In this document: positions 1 through 7,854 of the stretch, one piece after another
Position numbering within the stretch: the first letter of the stretch is position 1
Layout of the letters: each line of letters begins with the position of its first letter
Origin: an uncultured Oscillospiraceae bacterium
GTDB lineage: Bacteria; Bacillota; Clostridia; Oscillospirales; Ruminococcaceae
Assembly (NCBI GenBank): GCA_934446355.1
Contig: CAKSEC010000004.1
Coordinates: forward strand, 124,001-188,000
Reading direction: 5' to 3'
DNA: 64,000 bases
Notes under the pieces: model-generated
Told to the model about the DNA's origin: nothing
What the model saw: the letters and a program-made list of their open reading frames with translations, nothing else
Databases searched by the model: none
Program-made: the position numbers and the translations under genes

Positions 1-1
1 G

Positions 2-211
2 ATATTTGATGTTGAGGACGGCGTTATCAAGTCGCTTGAGGTCATAGGCGGCTGCAACGGCAACCTCAAAGGTATTTCGTCACTGTTAATTGGAATGAAG
101 CCGGAGGAAGTCATTTCCCGTTTGGAGGGCATAACCTGCGGCAGTAAGCCGTCGTCCTGCCCTGCCCAGATAGCCGAGGCGCTCAAAAAATACCTTTCTG
201 AAAACAACTGA
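2..211 (+). CDS. TSCPD-domain protein, C-terminal fragment
   Basis: An open frame enters from the left edge and stops at 209-211, giving the last 69 residues of a protein. The visible part contains an IGGCNGNLKGIS segment and a late CGSKPSSCPAQIAEAL segment, the conserved cysteine-containing core of the small TSCPD family (TIGR03905-like), whose members are usually about 80-90 residues, so most of the protein is present. The function of the family is not established; the paired cysteines suggest metal or nucleotide binding, which is inference. It lies 11 bp ahead of metF on the same strand and is probably co-transcribed. The start is outside the window. Confidence 0.7.
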   Translation: MFDVEDGVIKSLEVIGGCNGNLKGISSLLIGMKPEEVISRLEGITCGSKPSSCPAQIAEALKKYLSENN

Positions 212-222
212 CGGAGAAACAG

Positions 223-1095
223 ATGAAAATACCTGAACTGTTCAAGAACGGACGTACTGTGTTCTCTTTCGAGGTCTTTCCACCGAAAAAGGACAGCGGC
301 GTATCCGTAATATACGACACACTGGAGCAGCTTGGCGACCTGCACCCCGACTTCATCAGCGTGACCTATGGAGCGGGCGGCAGTGCCGCAGGCGCTTCCA
401 CCATCGAACTTGTGCGCAGGATAAAGGAACACTGCCACACCGAATCCATTGCGCACCTCACCTGCGTGAACTCCACACACAGCGACATTGACGAGAAGAT
501 AAAGGAATTTGAAGCAAACGGCATTGAAAACGTGCTTGCACTGAGGGGCGATATCAACCCGGAAATACCGCCGAAGAATGAATTTCTGCACGCAAGCGAC
601 CTTATCGAATACATGAAGCCGCGCTCTGATCTGTCGTTTTCAGGCGGCTGCTACCCTGAGGGACACCCTGAGGCAGCGAATATCGTTGATGATATAATAA
701 ACCTGAAGAAAAAGGTGGACGCCGGAGCTTCGCACCTTATTTCTCAGCTGTTCTTCGATAATGATTCATTCATCAGCTTCCTTGAAAAGGCAAGGATCGC
801 CGGCATAAACGTCCCGATAGAGGCGGGAATAATGCCATGCGTCAATGCAAAGCAGATACAGAGAATGGTGACCATGTGCGGCGCAAGTCTGCCGCCGAAA
901 TTCACTAAGATGATAAGCCGTTACGGCGACGACCCTGAGGCAATGCAGGAAGCCGGAATTGCCTATGCTATTGACCAGATAATCGACCTTGTTGCACAGG
1001 GTGTTGACGGAATACATCTTTACACGATGAATAATCCATATATAGCCAGAAAAATCAGCGAAAGCATAGAAAAGGTGATACGACGTGACAAGTGA
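223..1095 (+). CDS. metF: methylenetetrahydrofolate reductase
   Basis: FAD-dependent reduction of 5,10-methylene-THF to 5-methyl-THF, the methyl donor for methionine synthase. The 290-residue length is normal for the bacterial TIM-barrel enzyme. Visible family signatures are SFEVFPPKKD near the N-terminus (Glu17 is the expected catalytic acid), SVTYGAGGS around 45-55, ALRGD near 107, and SQLFFDND around 172. ATG start with GGAG eight bases upstream. It overlaps the following reactivation-protein gene by 11 bp, which implies translational coupling and ties both to cobalamin-dependent methionine synthesis. No promoter is visible; it probably belongs to a transcript starting left of the window. 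Confidence 0.95.
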   Translation: MKIPELFKNGRTVFSFEVFPPKKDSGVSVIYDTLEQLGDLHPDFISVTYGAGGSAAGASTIELVRRIKEHCHTESIAHLTCVNSTHSDIDEKIKEFEANGIENVLALRGDINPEIPPKNEFLHASDLIEYMKPRSDLSFSGGCYPEGHPEAANIVDDIINLKKKVDAGASHLISQLFFDNDSFISFLEKARIAGINVPIEAGIMPCVNAKQIQRMVTMCGASLPPKFTKMISRYGDDPEAMQEAGIAYAIDQIIDLVAQGVDGIHLYTMNNPYIARKISESIEKVIRRDK

Positions 1096-1756
1096 AATAA
1101 CCCGCATCGACCGAGCAGAAGCGCTCCGCTACATGGGCTACACCGACCAGCCTGACGAAAGGATAAGCGCAGCAATAGACGAATGCGAAAGCGAACTGCT
1201 CAAAGAAGCACGTCCGCAGTTCGTATGGCGTGTATTCAATATTGTGCGCACCGAAAGAGAACTTTCCCTGTCCGACTGCGATTTTGCGCTGGAGGGCAAG
1301 GACATTGCAGAGCACCTCAGAGGCTGCGACAAGGCAGCCGTTCTCTGCTCCACGCTGTCCTCGGACACTGACAGATACCTCAAAAGGCTTGACGTGTCCG
1401 ATTCAATGAAAGCGCTGATCACTGACGCCCTTGCAAATGCGATGGTCGAACAGGTGAACGAGGAAGCCCGTCAGAACATACTCAGCAATATGCCGGGGTA
1501 CTCAACGACATGGTGCTACGGCGCAGGCTACGGCGATTTCCCTATTGAATGCGCACCGCTGCTCATCGCTTCGGTAGACGCAGTGAGGAAAATAGGCGTT
1601 TGCTGTACTGCAACGCATATGCTCACTCCTCGCAAGACGATAATCGGCATTGTTGGTCTTTACCGCGGCGAACTTGACAAGAAACGCCGCAGCTGCGAGG
1701 ACTGCAACGCAAAGGATACCTGCAGGTTCCGCTCTTACGGCACACGCTGTTCATAA
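1085..1756 (+). CDS. stand-alone methionine synthase reactivation-domain protein
   Basis: 223 residues resembling the AdoMet-binding activation domain of cobalamin-dependent methionine synthase (Met_synt_B12), here as a separate protein rather than the C-terminus of MetH. Sequence signs are the central Tyr/Gly-rich TWCYGAGYGDFPIE segment, the counterpart of the family's SPGYGD-type loop, and a following CCTATHMLTPRKTIIGIVGL segment. The C-terminus adds a cysteine cluster (CEDC, then C, then the penultimate C, residues about 203-222) that could bind metal or iron-sulfur; this is inference. It would reductively methylate oxidised cobalamin on a MetH core encoded elsewhere. It overlaps metF by 11 bp and ends just before a hairpin terminator. 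Confidence 0.8.
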   Translation: MTSEITRIDRAEALRYMGYTDQPDERISAAIDECESELLKEARPQFVWRVFNIVRTERELSLSDCDFALEGKDIAEHLRGCDKAAVLCSTLSSDTDRYLKRLDVSDSMKALITDALANAMVEQVNEEARQNILSNMPGYSTTWCYGAGYGDFPIECAPLLIASVDAVRKIGVCCTATHMLTPRKTIIGIVGLYRGELDKKRRSCEDCNAKDTCRFRSYGTRCS

Positions 1757-1761
1757 CAAAC

Positions 1762-1790
1762 ACCCCGTCAGTCTGCACGACCGGCGGGGT
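1762..1790. terminator. hairpin terminator between convergent genes
   Basis: ACCCCG (1762-1767) pairs with CGGGGT (1785-1790). The plus strand continues into an ACAATTTTATTT stretch and the minus strand into a GTTTGTT stretch, so it may serve both the metF transcript and the convergent acetyltransferase gene. Confidence 0.6.
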
Positions 1791-1796
1791 ACAATT

Positions 1797-2342
1797 TTAT
1801 TTGTAGAACAGTCTTGCCTTGAAGAACAGACCCACGAATCTGCCCGACCAGCTTTTCATCAGCTGTGCGTATTCCTCAGGCGTTACGCTGCCGCCTACTC
1901 CCATTACGTCATAGGTCACGGTGGATTCCTTTATGCAGCAGCCCATATCGGTAAAGCCGTTGGACAGGTAGAACCTATATCGGCTTTCACGCTGAGGGTA
2001 GTTCTCGGCATTGCTGTCGAGCTGCTCACGTGATAGGTACAGCCGTTTCCCGCTGTATTTCTTTTTCAATTCGGTGAGGATCTCGCTGCCTGTTCCCCTG
2101 CCCCGCCGATTCTCCTCAACTGCAAGGTAGAACAGGTATACCATGTCGTTCAGGGTCACGACATACGCCAGTCCGGCGAACTGACCTGCGCCCACTGCGG
2201 CGAGCAGTTCCGCCCTGCCCTGTTTTGCACGCCGTTTCAGTACCCACCACGGCGCACGCTCTTCACTTGGGAATGCGCTGTAATATAACGCTCTTGCTTT
2301 AGCGAGGTGCTCACTGCGGCAAGGCTCTAGTTTAATGCTCAT
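1797..2342 (-). CDS. GNAT family N-acetyltransferase
   Basis: 181 residues with the GNAT acetyl-CoA motif: a YLFYLAVEENRRGRGTGSEIL segment carries the beta4 strand and the R-x-x-G-x-G pyrophosphate loop. The substrate cannot be told. The frame is open further upstream, but the ATG at 2342 is preferred because GGAG lies about nine bases before it and the residues above it look non-coding. Single gene between two hairpins, convergent with the metF run. Confidence 0.8.
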   Translation of the reverse strand: MSIKLEPCRSEHLAKARALYYSAFPSEERAPWWVLKRRAKQGRAELLAAVGAGQFAGLAYVVTLNDMVYLFYLAVEENRRGRGTGSEILTELKKKYSGKRLYLSREQLDSNAENYPQRESRYRFYLSNGFTDMGCCIKESTVTYDVMGVGGSVTPEEYAQLMKSWSGRFVGLFFKARLFYK

Positions 2343-2407
2343 TGTTAATGCTCCAACTTTGTTTTTTACAGTAGCTGCGGCTGCGCAATGCTTCTTTCGA
2401 GAATCTG

Positions 2408-2437
2408 ACACCCCTTGATTTGCTCGTCAAGGGGTGT
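2408..2437 (-). terminator. 11-bp perfect hairpin after yebC
   Basis: ACACCCCTTGA (2408-2418) and TCAAGGGGTGT (2427-2437) form a perfect stem with an 8-base loop, 23 bp after the yebC stop. No clear U-run follows on the minus strand, so its strength as a terminator is uncertain. Confidence 0.6.
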
Positions 2438-2460
2438 TGTAGTTATTGCTTTCGGGGTGA

Positions 2461-3213
2461 TCAGTCCTCGCTGTCGTCGCCTGCGCCGTCCCAGTTGTGC
2501 CATACGTTCTGCACATCGTCGTTGTCATCGAGGGCTTCGAGAAGAAGTCCCATCTTCTTGATGTGGTCCTCGTCAGTGAGGGTGGTGTATGTAGAGGGCA
2601 CCTGCTCAGCCTCTGCGGATATAACCTTATAGCCCTTTGCGGAAAGTGCTTCGGACACTTCTGCCACATTTGAGGGGTCAGTGGTTATCTCGACAACGCC
2701 GTCCTCGAAGCTGAAATCATCGCCGCCCGCTTCAAGGATATCCTCCATTGCCTTGTCCTCGTCGATGTCGCCGTCCTCGTTGTCAAGCACGATAACTCCC
2801 TTTAATGAGAACAGGAAGTCAACGCAGCCGGTCGCACCCATGTTACCGCCGAACTTGTCGAAATAGTGACGGATCTCGCCCGCTGTACGGTTTCTGTTAT
2901 CGGTAAGGCACTCAACTATTACCGCAACGCCGTTAGGACCGTAGCCCTCGTATACGCAGTCCTCATAGTCGTTCTTTTCTGCGCCGCCGGCAGCCTTTTT
3001 GAGCAGTCTGTCGATGTTGTCGTTCGGGATATTGTTGCTCTTTGCTTTCTGTACAAGTGTGTATAATCTCGAATTATTAGCAGGGTCTGCATTTCCGGTT
3101 TCCTTAATGCAAACAAGTATCTCACGGCTTATTTTCGTGAATACCTTAGCCCTTGCGCCGTCCTTTTCGCCCTTCTTGCGCTTGATGGTGCTCCATTTTG
3201 AATGTCCTGACAT
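2461..3213 (-). CDS. yebC: YebC/PmpR family protein (TACO1-like)
   Basis: 250 residues, full length for the YebC/PmpR family. The N-terminus MSGHSKWSTIKRKKG is diagnostic, followed by KVFTKISREI, and the central YEGYGPNGVAV and HYFDKFGGNMG segments are the usual landmarks. Some members regulate transcription; recent work in Bacillota links others to relief of ribosome stalling at proline stretches, as for mitochondrial TACO1. ATG with AAGGAGA nine bases upstream. It is 30 bp behind yitT and is probably the last gene of the obgE-to-yebC transcript. Confidence 0.95.
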   Translation of the reverse strand: MSGHSKWSTIKRKKGEKDGARAKVFTKISREILVCIKETGNADPANNSRLYTLVQKAKSNNIPNDNIDRLLKKAAGGAEKNDYEDCVYEGYGPNGVAVIVECLTDNRNRTAGEIRHYFDKFGGNMGATGCVDFLFSLKGVIVLDNEDGDIDEDKAMEDILEAGGDDFSFEDGVVEITTDPSNVAEVSEALSAKGYKVISAEAEQVPSTYTTLTDEDHIKKMGLLLEALDDNDDVQNVWHNWDGAGDDSED

Positions 3214-3243
3214 AAACCAAATCTCCTTAATTATAATATTATA

Positions 3244-4143
3244 CTAATCCAGCTTCTGGAATCCTTTTCCCAGAACCTCGCTTGCGCCGGTGATTATCAC
3301 GAATGCTTCCGGATCGACCTGCTTCACTATGCGCTTGACCTTTACGTATTCGTTCTTGTGCACTGCAATGCACACCACCTGACGCTGTTCGCCGCTGTAT
3401 GCGCCCTCGCCGCTGAGCAGCGTAACGCCCCGCTTCTGTTTGAGCAGCCGTTCCGCAATGTCGTGCGGCTTCTCTGAGAATATCATGAGGAACTTGCCCT
3501 CAAGTCCGCCGTAAACAAGCGAATCTATCACCTTTGCCTGAACGAAGATAGCAACAAGTGCGAACAATACGACATTCAGGTCACGGTAAACCAGCATTCC
3601 AAGACCCGCAACAAGTGCGTTCACAAGGAACGATATCTGTCCAAGCTTTATCTCTGGCTTGAATCTGTTGATTATCTTATTTACGATATCCGTGCCGCCG
3701 GTCGTTCCCTCACGGACGTACACGAGACCTATTCCTGCGCCCATAAGCAGCCCGCCGAATATCGCCGCAAGAATACCGTTGCCGTTGTCGGCGTTGTATA
3801 CCGGTACATTCCTGAACAGCACGTCAGTCATGAGCGAAAGTGCCGCAACGGAGATCATCGTTCTGACCATTGTCCGCTTATTCAGTAGAACAAATCCGGC
3901 TATCACCAGCGGAATATTTATCAGAGCGATAAGCGTACCGACATTCCAGCCGGTAACATAGCTGATTATCGTCGCAATACCAGTAACGCCGCCCGGAGCA
4001 ATATTGTTCGGCGCAGTGAAGCAGTGCACGCCGAGCGCATAAACGCCTGAGCCGGCAATTATCAGAATGATGTCAATGACCCACCTGCGAATTGCAGCGA
4101 TACGCTCTGTTTTTTCCTTGCCTGTCAAACTGACACCTCCCAT
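3244..4143 (-). CDS. YitT family membrane protein (DUF2179)
   Basis: 299 residues with an N-terminal block of five or six hydrophobic helices (the first, about 20-40, contains IIAGSGVYALGVHCF) and a conserved FTAPNNIAPGGVTGIATI loop typical of YitT proteins. The C-terminal third (about 215-290) is a soluble DUF2179 domain ending VDPEAFVIITGASEVLGKGF. The family's transport substrate is unknown. Its start overlaps the mrnC stop by one base (TAATG), so translation is coupled. Confidence 0.88.
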   Translation of the reverse strand: MGGVSLTGKEKTERIAAIRRWVIDIILIIAGSGVYALGVHCFTAPNNIAPGGVTGIATIISYVTGWNVGTLIALINIPLVIAGFVLLNKRTMVRTMISVAALSLMTDVLFRNVPVYNADNGNGILAAIFGGLLMGAGIGLVYVREGTTGGTDIVNKIINRFKPEIKLGQISFLVNALVAGLGMLVYRDLNVVLFALVAIFVQAKVIDSLVYGGLEGKFLMIFSEKPHDIAERLLKQKRGVTLLSGEGAYSGEQRQVVCIAVHKNEYVKVKRIVKQVDPEAFVIITGASEVLGKGFQKLD

Positions 4144-4544
4144 TATACCGGAAGCGAACTGCAGATAGCCGAAAACAGTTCCTCCGTCCGCTCGTCCTGA
4201 CCTGACAGGCTGAGATACCCGAACAACGCCTCAAGTGCGGTCGCTCTGCGGTATTCAGAGGGCTTTGCGCTTTTCGGCACCGATATCCCGCCCGCATTCC
4301 TGCCACGGCGCAATATATCTGCCTCACGCTCGGTGAGAAGCGGCTCTATCACCTCAACAGCCTTTGACTGATAGGAGGCGCGAACCTGCTCCACCGCAAG
4401 GTCATGCAGCCGTCCCGCACTGGTATTGCCCCGCAGCACCACTTCCCTGCGCACCAGCAGTTCATATACGCAGTCGCCGTAGAACGCCAGTACATTCGGG
4501 CTGTACGCCGCAGCTTCATGCTCAGTCAATACAGGTAATGCCAT
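4143..4544 (-). CDS. mrnC: Mini-ribonuclease 3
   Basis: 133 residues: an RNase III catalytic domain with no double-stranded-RNA-binding domain, as in Mini-III of Gram-positive bacteria, which matures 23S rRNA ends. The first catalytic motif is AFYGDCVYELLVR with Asp24; the second is RATALEALFGYLSL with Glu105. The normal genomic partner is cysS; here it sits between a methyltransferase and yitT. ATG at 4544 with AAGG at suitable spacing and a four-base gap to the upstream stop. Confidence 0.93.
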   Translation of the reverse strand: MALPVLTEHEAAAYSPNVLAFYGDCVYELLVRREVVLRGNTSAGRLHDLAVEQVRASYQSKAVEVIEPLLTEREADILRRGRNAGGISVPKSAKPSEYRRATALEALFGYLSLSGQDERTEELFSAICSSLPV

Positions 4545-4548
4545 CTCA

Positions 4549-5247
4549 TCAACCTTTCAGTATGTAATAAACGCAGCTGTATTCCTCGCAGTGCATTTCA
4601 AATATGCCGGATTCCTTTCTGAGTTCGCTCATGCCGAGCGACACCGTGCTGTCCTCCTTGTGGATACCTGCGTATTTCTCCGCAGCAGCGATAAGCGGTA
4701 CATAATAGCCTGCCTGCCAGTCTGACTTAGGCGCAATGAAGAAATCCTGCACACGCCAGCCCTGTTCCTTGGCAAGAACAAGCACCTTGTCAAGCGGCAG
4801 TATATGCCCGAATCGACGCTGACAGAATACCTTCGTATCGGGCGACGGCTCAGTGAGCCAGCTTACCGCTCGATAAACAAGCATTCCGCCCTTGGCAAGC
4901 TTCCGCCTTAGCTGCTCTAATCGCTGTGAGCAGCCGTCAAATTCCACTATGCCGTTGTACCAGACGAGGTCAAAGGAATGGTCCTCGCCCGGCAGTTCAA
5001 ATAGCTGAACGAACTGCGATTCCAGCCCCGCAGCAGTTCCCTGTTCTGTTCGGTATTCGTCAGTGAACGCCGCTGTGACTGAACAGCCCATGCTCGCAAT
5101 AAGCTGGGGAGTGGATATTTCATCGCCCACGAACAGCGCCTTACCGGTGCAGCTGCCGCCAAGCATGGATATTACCTGCTTTGCGGTATCTGTACTGCCC
5201 GGAGAGGAACGGTCGAGGTCATGGAGCAATACGCTTATAAGATTCAT
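4549..5247 (-). CDS. class I SAM-dependent methyltransferase-like protein
   Basis: 232 residues with a Rossmann-type methyltransferase layout. GKALFVGDEISTPQLIASMGCSVTAA (about 35-60) is the SAM-binding motif I region, although the usual GxGxG is degenerate (VGDEIS). HSFDLVWYNGIVEFDG matches motif IV and LAKGGMLVYRAVS matches motif VI. Substrate unknown; the weak motif I leaves open that it no longer binds SAM in the standard way. It lies 38 bp behind obgE in the same run. Confidence 0.75.
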   Translation of the reverse strand: MNLISVLLHDLDRSSPGSTDTAKQVISMLGGSCTGKALFVGDEISTPQLIASMGCSVTAAFTDEYRTEQGTAAGLESQFVQLFELPGEDHSFDLVWYNGIVEFDGCSQRLEQLRRKLAKGGMLVYRAVSWLTEPSPDTKVFCQRRFGHILPLDKVLVLAKEQGWRVQDFFIAPKSDWQAGYYVPLIAAAEKYAGIHKEDSTVSLGMSELRKESGIFEMHCEEYSCVYYILKG

Positions 5248-5285
5248 GTTTTTACCCCGAAATCATGTCGGTTTCCTATACAAAA

Positions 5286-6560
5286 TTATCTCACGTAATT
5301 GAACTCAAAATCATAGATGGACACGAGGTCGTCCTCCTGAATGCCCTGCGCTTCAAGTTCGTCAATGATTCCGCTTGAACGAAGAACACGCTGGAAGTAT
5401 TGCAGGCTCTCATAATCCTCCATGTTGCAGGTGGAAAGAATAGGAGCCATGAAAGGTGCGTCGACCACGTATACGCCGTCCACCTTCTGGACGGTGAAGC
5501 TGTGCTTTTCGCTTTCTATCTGCTGCAGTTCTGCGAGAGTCAGCGGCTGAACCTCGAACCTCTTGGGCGGCGGAAGCTTTGAAAGTTCCTCCGCTACGCA
5601 GTCCATCAGTGCGTCTGTGCCCTGCGTTGTGGCTGCTGAAATAACGAAGAACGGCAGCCCCTTTTCCTCGATAAAGCTGCGAAGCTGCGCTATCTGTTCC
5701 TCAGAAGCCATGTCGGCTTTGTTCGCAGCAACTATCTGTGGACGCTGAGCAAGTTCCTCTGAGAAGTTGGCAAGTTCCTGATTTATCTTGTCGAAGTCCT
5801 CGCGCGGGTCTCTGCCCTCAACTCCTGACACGTCCAGAACGTGAACGATCAGACGGCAGCGCTCCACATGGCGCAGGAACGCATGACCAAGACCTACGCC
5901 CTCGCTTGCGCCCTCAATAAGACCGGGAATGTCAGCCATAACGAACGACTGCTCACCCCGCTTGACTACTCCGAGAACTGGTGTCAGCGTGGTGAAGTGA
6001 TAATTCGCTATCTTTGGCTTAGCTGCGCTGACAACGCTTATCAGCGTGGATTTGCCTACATTCGGGAAGCCCACCAGTCCGACATCGGCAAGCAGCTTCA
6101 GTTCCAGAACCACATCGAATGCTTCGCCCGGAAAGCCCGGCTTAGCGAATCTCGGTATCTGGCGTGTTGGCGTTGCGAAATTGGAGTTACCCTTGCCGCC
6201 TCTGCCGCCTTTTGCGACAACGACCGGCTCGTCGTCCGATATATCAGCCATTATTCTGCCCGTGTGAGCGTCCTTTATTATCGTACCTCTGGGGACACGT
6301 ATCACTGTAGGCTCCATTGACTTACCGGAGCAGCGTTTCGCACCGCCCGGTTCGCCGTCCGGTGCAATATATTTTTTCTTGTAGCGGAAATCTATCAGCG
6401 TGGAAAGATTGTCGTCAGCGACAAAAACGATGTCGCTGCCCTTTCCGCCGTCACCGCCGTCAGGACCGCCAGCATTCACATATTTCTCTCGGTGGAAGCT
6501 TACCGCTCCGTTGCCGCCGTTTCCTGCCTTGATGGAAATTTCCACCTTATCAACAAACAT
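5286..6560 (-). CDS. obgE: GTPase Obg
   Basis: Ribosome-associated GTPase acting in 50S assembly and stress control. 424 residues with all three domains: the glycine-rich Obg fold (about 1-158), the G domain with GFPNVGKSTL (P-loop), a DIPGLIEGA switch and NKAD specificity motif, and a C-terminal OCT/DUF1967 domain (about 340-424) found in Bacillota. ATG at 6560 preceded by GAGG. It follows the rpmA terminator on the same strand, so it may depend on read-through or on a promoter in 6570-6660 that is not obvious. Confidence 0.97.
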   Translation of the reverse strand: MFVDKVEISIKAGNGGNGAVSFHREKYVNAGGPDGGDGGKGSDIVFVADDNLSTLIDFRYKKKYIAPDGEPGGAKRCSGKSMEPTVIRVPRGTIIKDAHTGRIMADISDDEPVVVAKGGRGGKGNSNFATPTRQIPRFAKPGFPGEAFDVVLELKLLADVGLVGFPNVGKSTLISVVSAAKPKIANYHFTTLTPVLGVVKRGEQSFVMADIPGLIEGASEGVGLGHAFLRHVERCRLIVHVLDVSGVEGRDPREDFDKINQELANFSEELAQRPQIVAANKADMASEEQIAQLRSFIEEKGLPFFVISAATTQGTDALMDCVAEELSKLPPPKRFEVQPLTLAELQQIESEKHSFTVQKVDGVYVVDAPFMAPILSTCNMEDYESLQYFQRVLRSSGIIDELEAQGIQEDDLVSIYDFEFNYVR

Positions 6561-6661
6561 CTCTGCCGCCTCGCTTTCTCAGGGTGCGCTGTGCATAGCG
6601 CAACAGACCCTCGCTCGTATTTTCCCACACACTTAACGAAAAATTCAGCTTATACAAAATT

Positions 6662-6684
6662 AAGCCGGATATGCAATCCGGCTT
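6662..6684 (-). terminator. terminator after rpmA
   Basis: AAGCCGGAT (6662-6670) and ATCCGGCTT (6676-6684) form a 9-bp stem with a 5-base loop, followed on the minus strand by AATTTTGT. It lies 22 bp after the rpmA stop. Confidence 0.8.
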
Positions 6685-6706
6685 ATTTGTTCTGAGATTG
6701 CAGATA

Positions 6707-6985
6707 TCAGTCAGCGTATACGCTTACCTGCTTCTTGTCTCTGCCGAGTCTTTCAAACTTTACTGTGCCGTCGATGAGGGCGAACAGTGTGTCGTCAGAA
6801 CCCTTGCCAACATTGTTGCCGGCATGGATATGTGTACCTCTCTGTCTTACCAGAATGCTTCCGGCACTTACCTTCTGCATATCAGCACGCTTTGTGCCAA
6901 GTCTCTTGGACTCGGAATCACGGCCGTTCTTGGTAGAACCCATACCTTTTTTATGAGCGAAATACTGAAGATCAATTCTAATCAT
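6707..6985 (-). CDS. rpmA: 50S ribosomal protein L27 with cleavable N-terminus
   Basis: 92-residue bL27. The N-terminus is MIRIDLQYF followed by AHKKGMGSTKNGRDS. The LQYF/A junction matches the Bacillota-specific pre-sequence (LQFF/A type in Staphylococcus) that Prp removes so the mature N-terminus can reach the peptidyl-transferase centre. The start at 6985 is chosen because it gives exactly this pre-peptide; further upstream residues have no L27 similarity. It is 31 bp behind the prp gene. Confidence 0.96.
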   Translation of the reverse strand: MIRIDLQYFAHKKGMGSTKNGRDSESKRLGTKRADMQKVSAGSILVRQRGTHIHAGNNVGKGSDDTLFALIDGTVKFERLGRDKKQVSVYAD

Positions 6986-7016
6986 TGTTATTATCCTCCT
7001 GTTATCATATCGGAAG

Positions 7017-7379
7017 TCAAGCTTCCCTCGATTCAACCTTTACCCCCGGATACCTGCGTGCAATATCCTCCATGTGATCACGGAACGCTTCGAGCAGGTT
7101 CTCGCTTGGGGCGTCAGAACTGTTCAGACGCAACTCTATTCGATTCTCTCCGACTGCCACATCTGCGTCAGCCTTGAAGAAATCGGTCACGGTGTTGCAG
7201 ACCAGCATTACCGCAGAACTTACCGCTGCGCAGACGATATCCTCGCCCGCTTCGCCGTAGCCCGCATGACCGGTCACCACAAACCCGTATAAAGCACCGC
7301 TACTTGATGAACTTGTGCCGTTCAATGCACCGCTGCGCCTTGCAAAAACGATTCGCAGATTATGCGTTGATCGCTTCAA
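7017..7379 (-). CDS. prp: ribosomal-processing cysteine protease Prp
   Basis: 120 residues. The GHAGYGEAGEDIVCAAVS segment holds the catalytic pair His38 and Cys50, twelve residues apart as in the Staphylococcus enzyme. It cleaves the N-terminal extension of L27, encoded just downstream. The start is a TTG at 7379 preceded by AGG with six to seven bases spacing; this overlaps the end of rplU by 20 bp. A serine-rich insert (about 22-28) before the catalytic His makes it slightly longer than usual. Its place between L21 and L27 is the conserved Bacillota order. Confidence 0.93.
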   Translation of the reverse strand: MKRSTHNLRIVFARRSGALNGTSSSSSGALYGFVVTGHAGYGEAGEDIVCAAVSSAVMLVCNTVTDFFKADADVAVGENRIELRLNSSDAPSENLLEAFRDHMEDIARRYPGVKVESREA

Positions 7380-7665
7380 TTCTTACCTGGCTGTACGGCT
7401 GTCTGTGGCCCATCTTTCTCTTGCTGCTCTTCTTGGGCTTGTAGGTGAAAACGGTGATCTTCTTAGCCTTGCCGTTCTTGAGCAGAGTAGCCTTTACGCT
7501 TGCTCCGTCAACATAAGGTGCGCCGACCTTAACGCCGTCGTCCTTGCCTACCATGATAACCTTGTCGAATGTGATCTCGCCCTCTGCGTCAAGCTTCTCG
7601 ATGAAAACGATGTCGCCTTCTTTTACCTGATACTGCTTTCCGCCTGTTTCGATTACTGCGTACAT
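7360..7665 (-). CDS. rplU: 50S ribosomal protein L21
   Basis: 101-residue bL21 with the canonical MYAVIETGGKQYQVKEGD start and the C-terminal KPKKSSKRKMGHRQPYSQVRI RNA-binding segment. First gene of the L21-Prp-L27 operon, behind a strong promoter and a leader of about 100 nt. Confidence 0.98.
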   Translation of the reverse strand: MYAVIETGGKQYQVKEGDIVFIEKLDAEGEITFDKVIMVGKDDGVKVGAPYVDGASVKATLLKNGKAKKITVFTYKPKKSSKRKMGHRQPYSQVRIEAINA

Positions 7666-7766
7666 TTGTATTACCTCTTTATATTCAGACTCGCTGCGTC
7701 AGGGCTGCATTTCTGCCTTACGAGCTGCCGGATAACTCCGGACACAACTCACCCTACACAAGCGGC
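7666..7766 (-). ncRNA. candidate L21 leader RNA
   Basis: About 100 nt lies between the predicted transcription start (near 7766) and the rplU ATG. It includes the paired segments TCCGGAGTTATCCGG and GCAG/CTGC elements plus the ribosome-binding site. Bacillota rplU transcripts commonly carry an L21 leader bound by the protein for autoregulation. Assignment rests on position and local inverted repeats; a covariance search was not possible. Confidence 0.5.
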
Positions 7767-7772
7767 ACGATA

Positions 7773-7801
7773 ATTATACCATAAACCAACGCCCTTGTCA
7801 A
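7773..7801 (-). promoter_or_regulatory. promoter of rplU-prp-rpmA
   Basis: TTGACA (7796-7801) and TATAAT (7773-7778) on the minus strand, spacer exactly 17 bp: a perfect vegetative sigma-A consensus, fitting a ribosomal-protein operon. Confidence 0.9.
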
Positions 7802-7854
7802 GGGGTTTGCAATAATTTTTCCGAATTTTCTTTGAAAACCGCTTTTTTAGCTAG

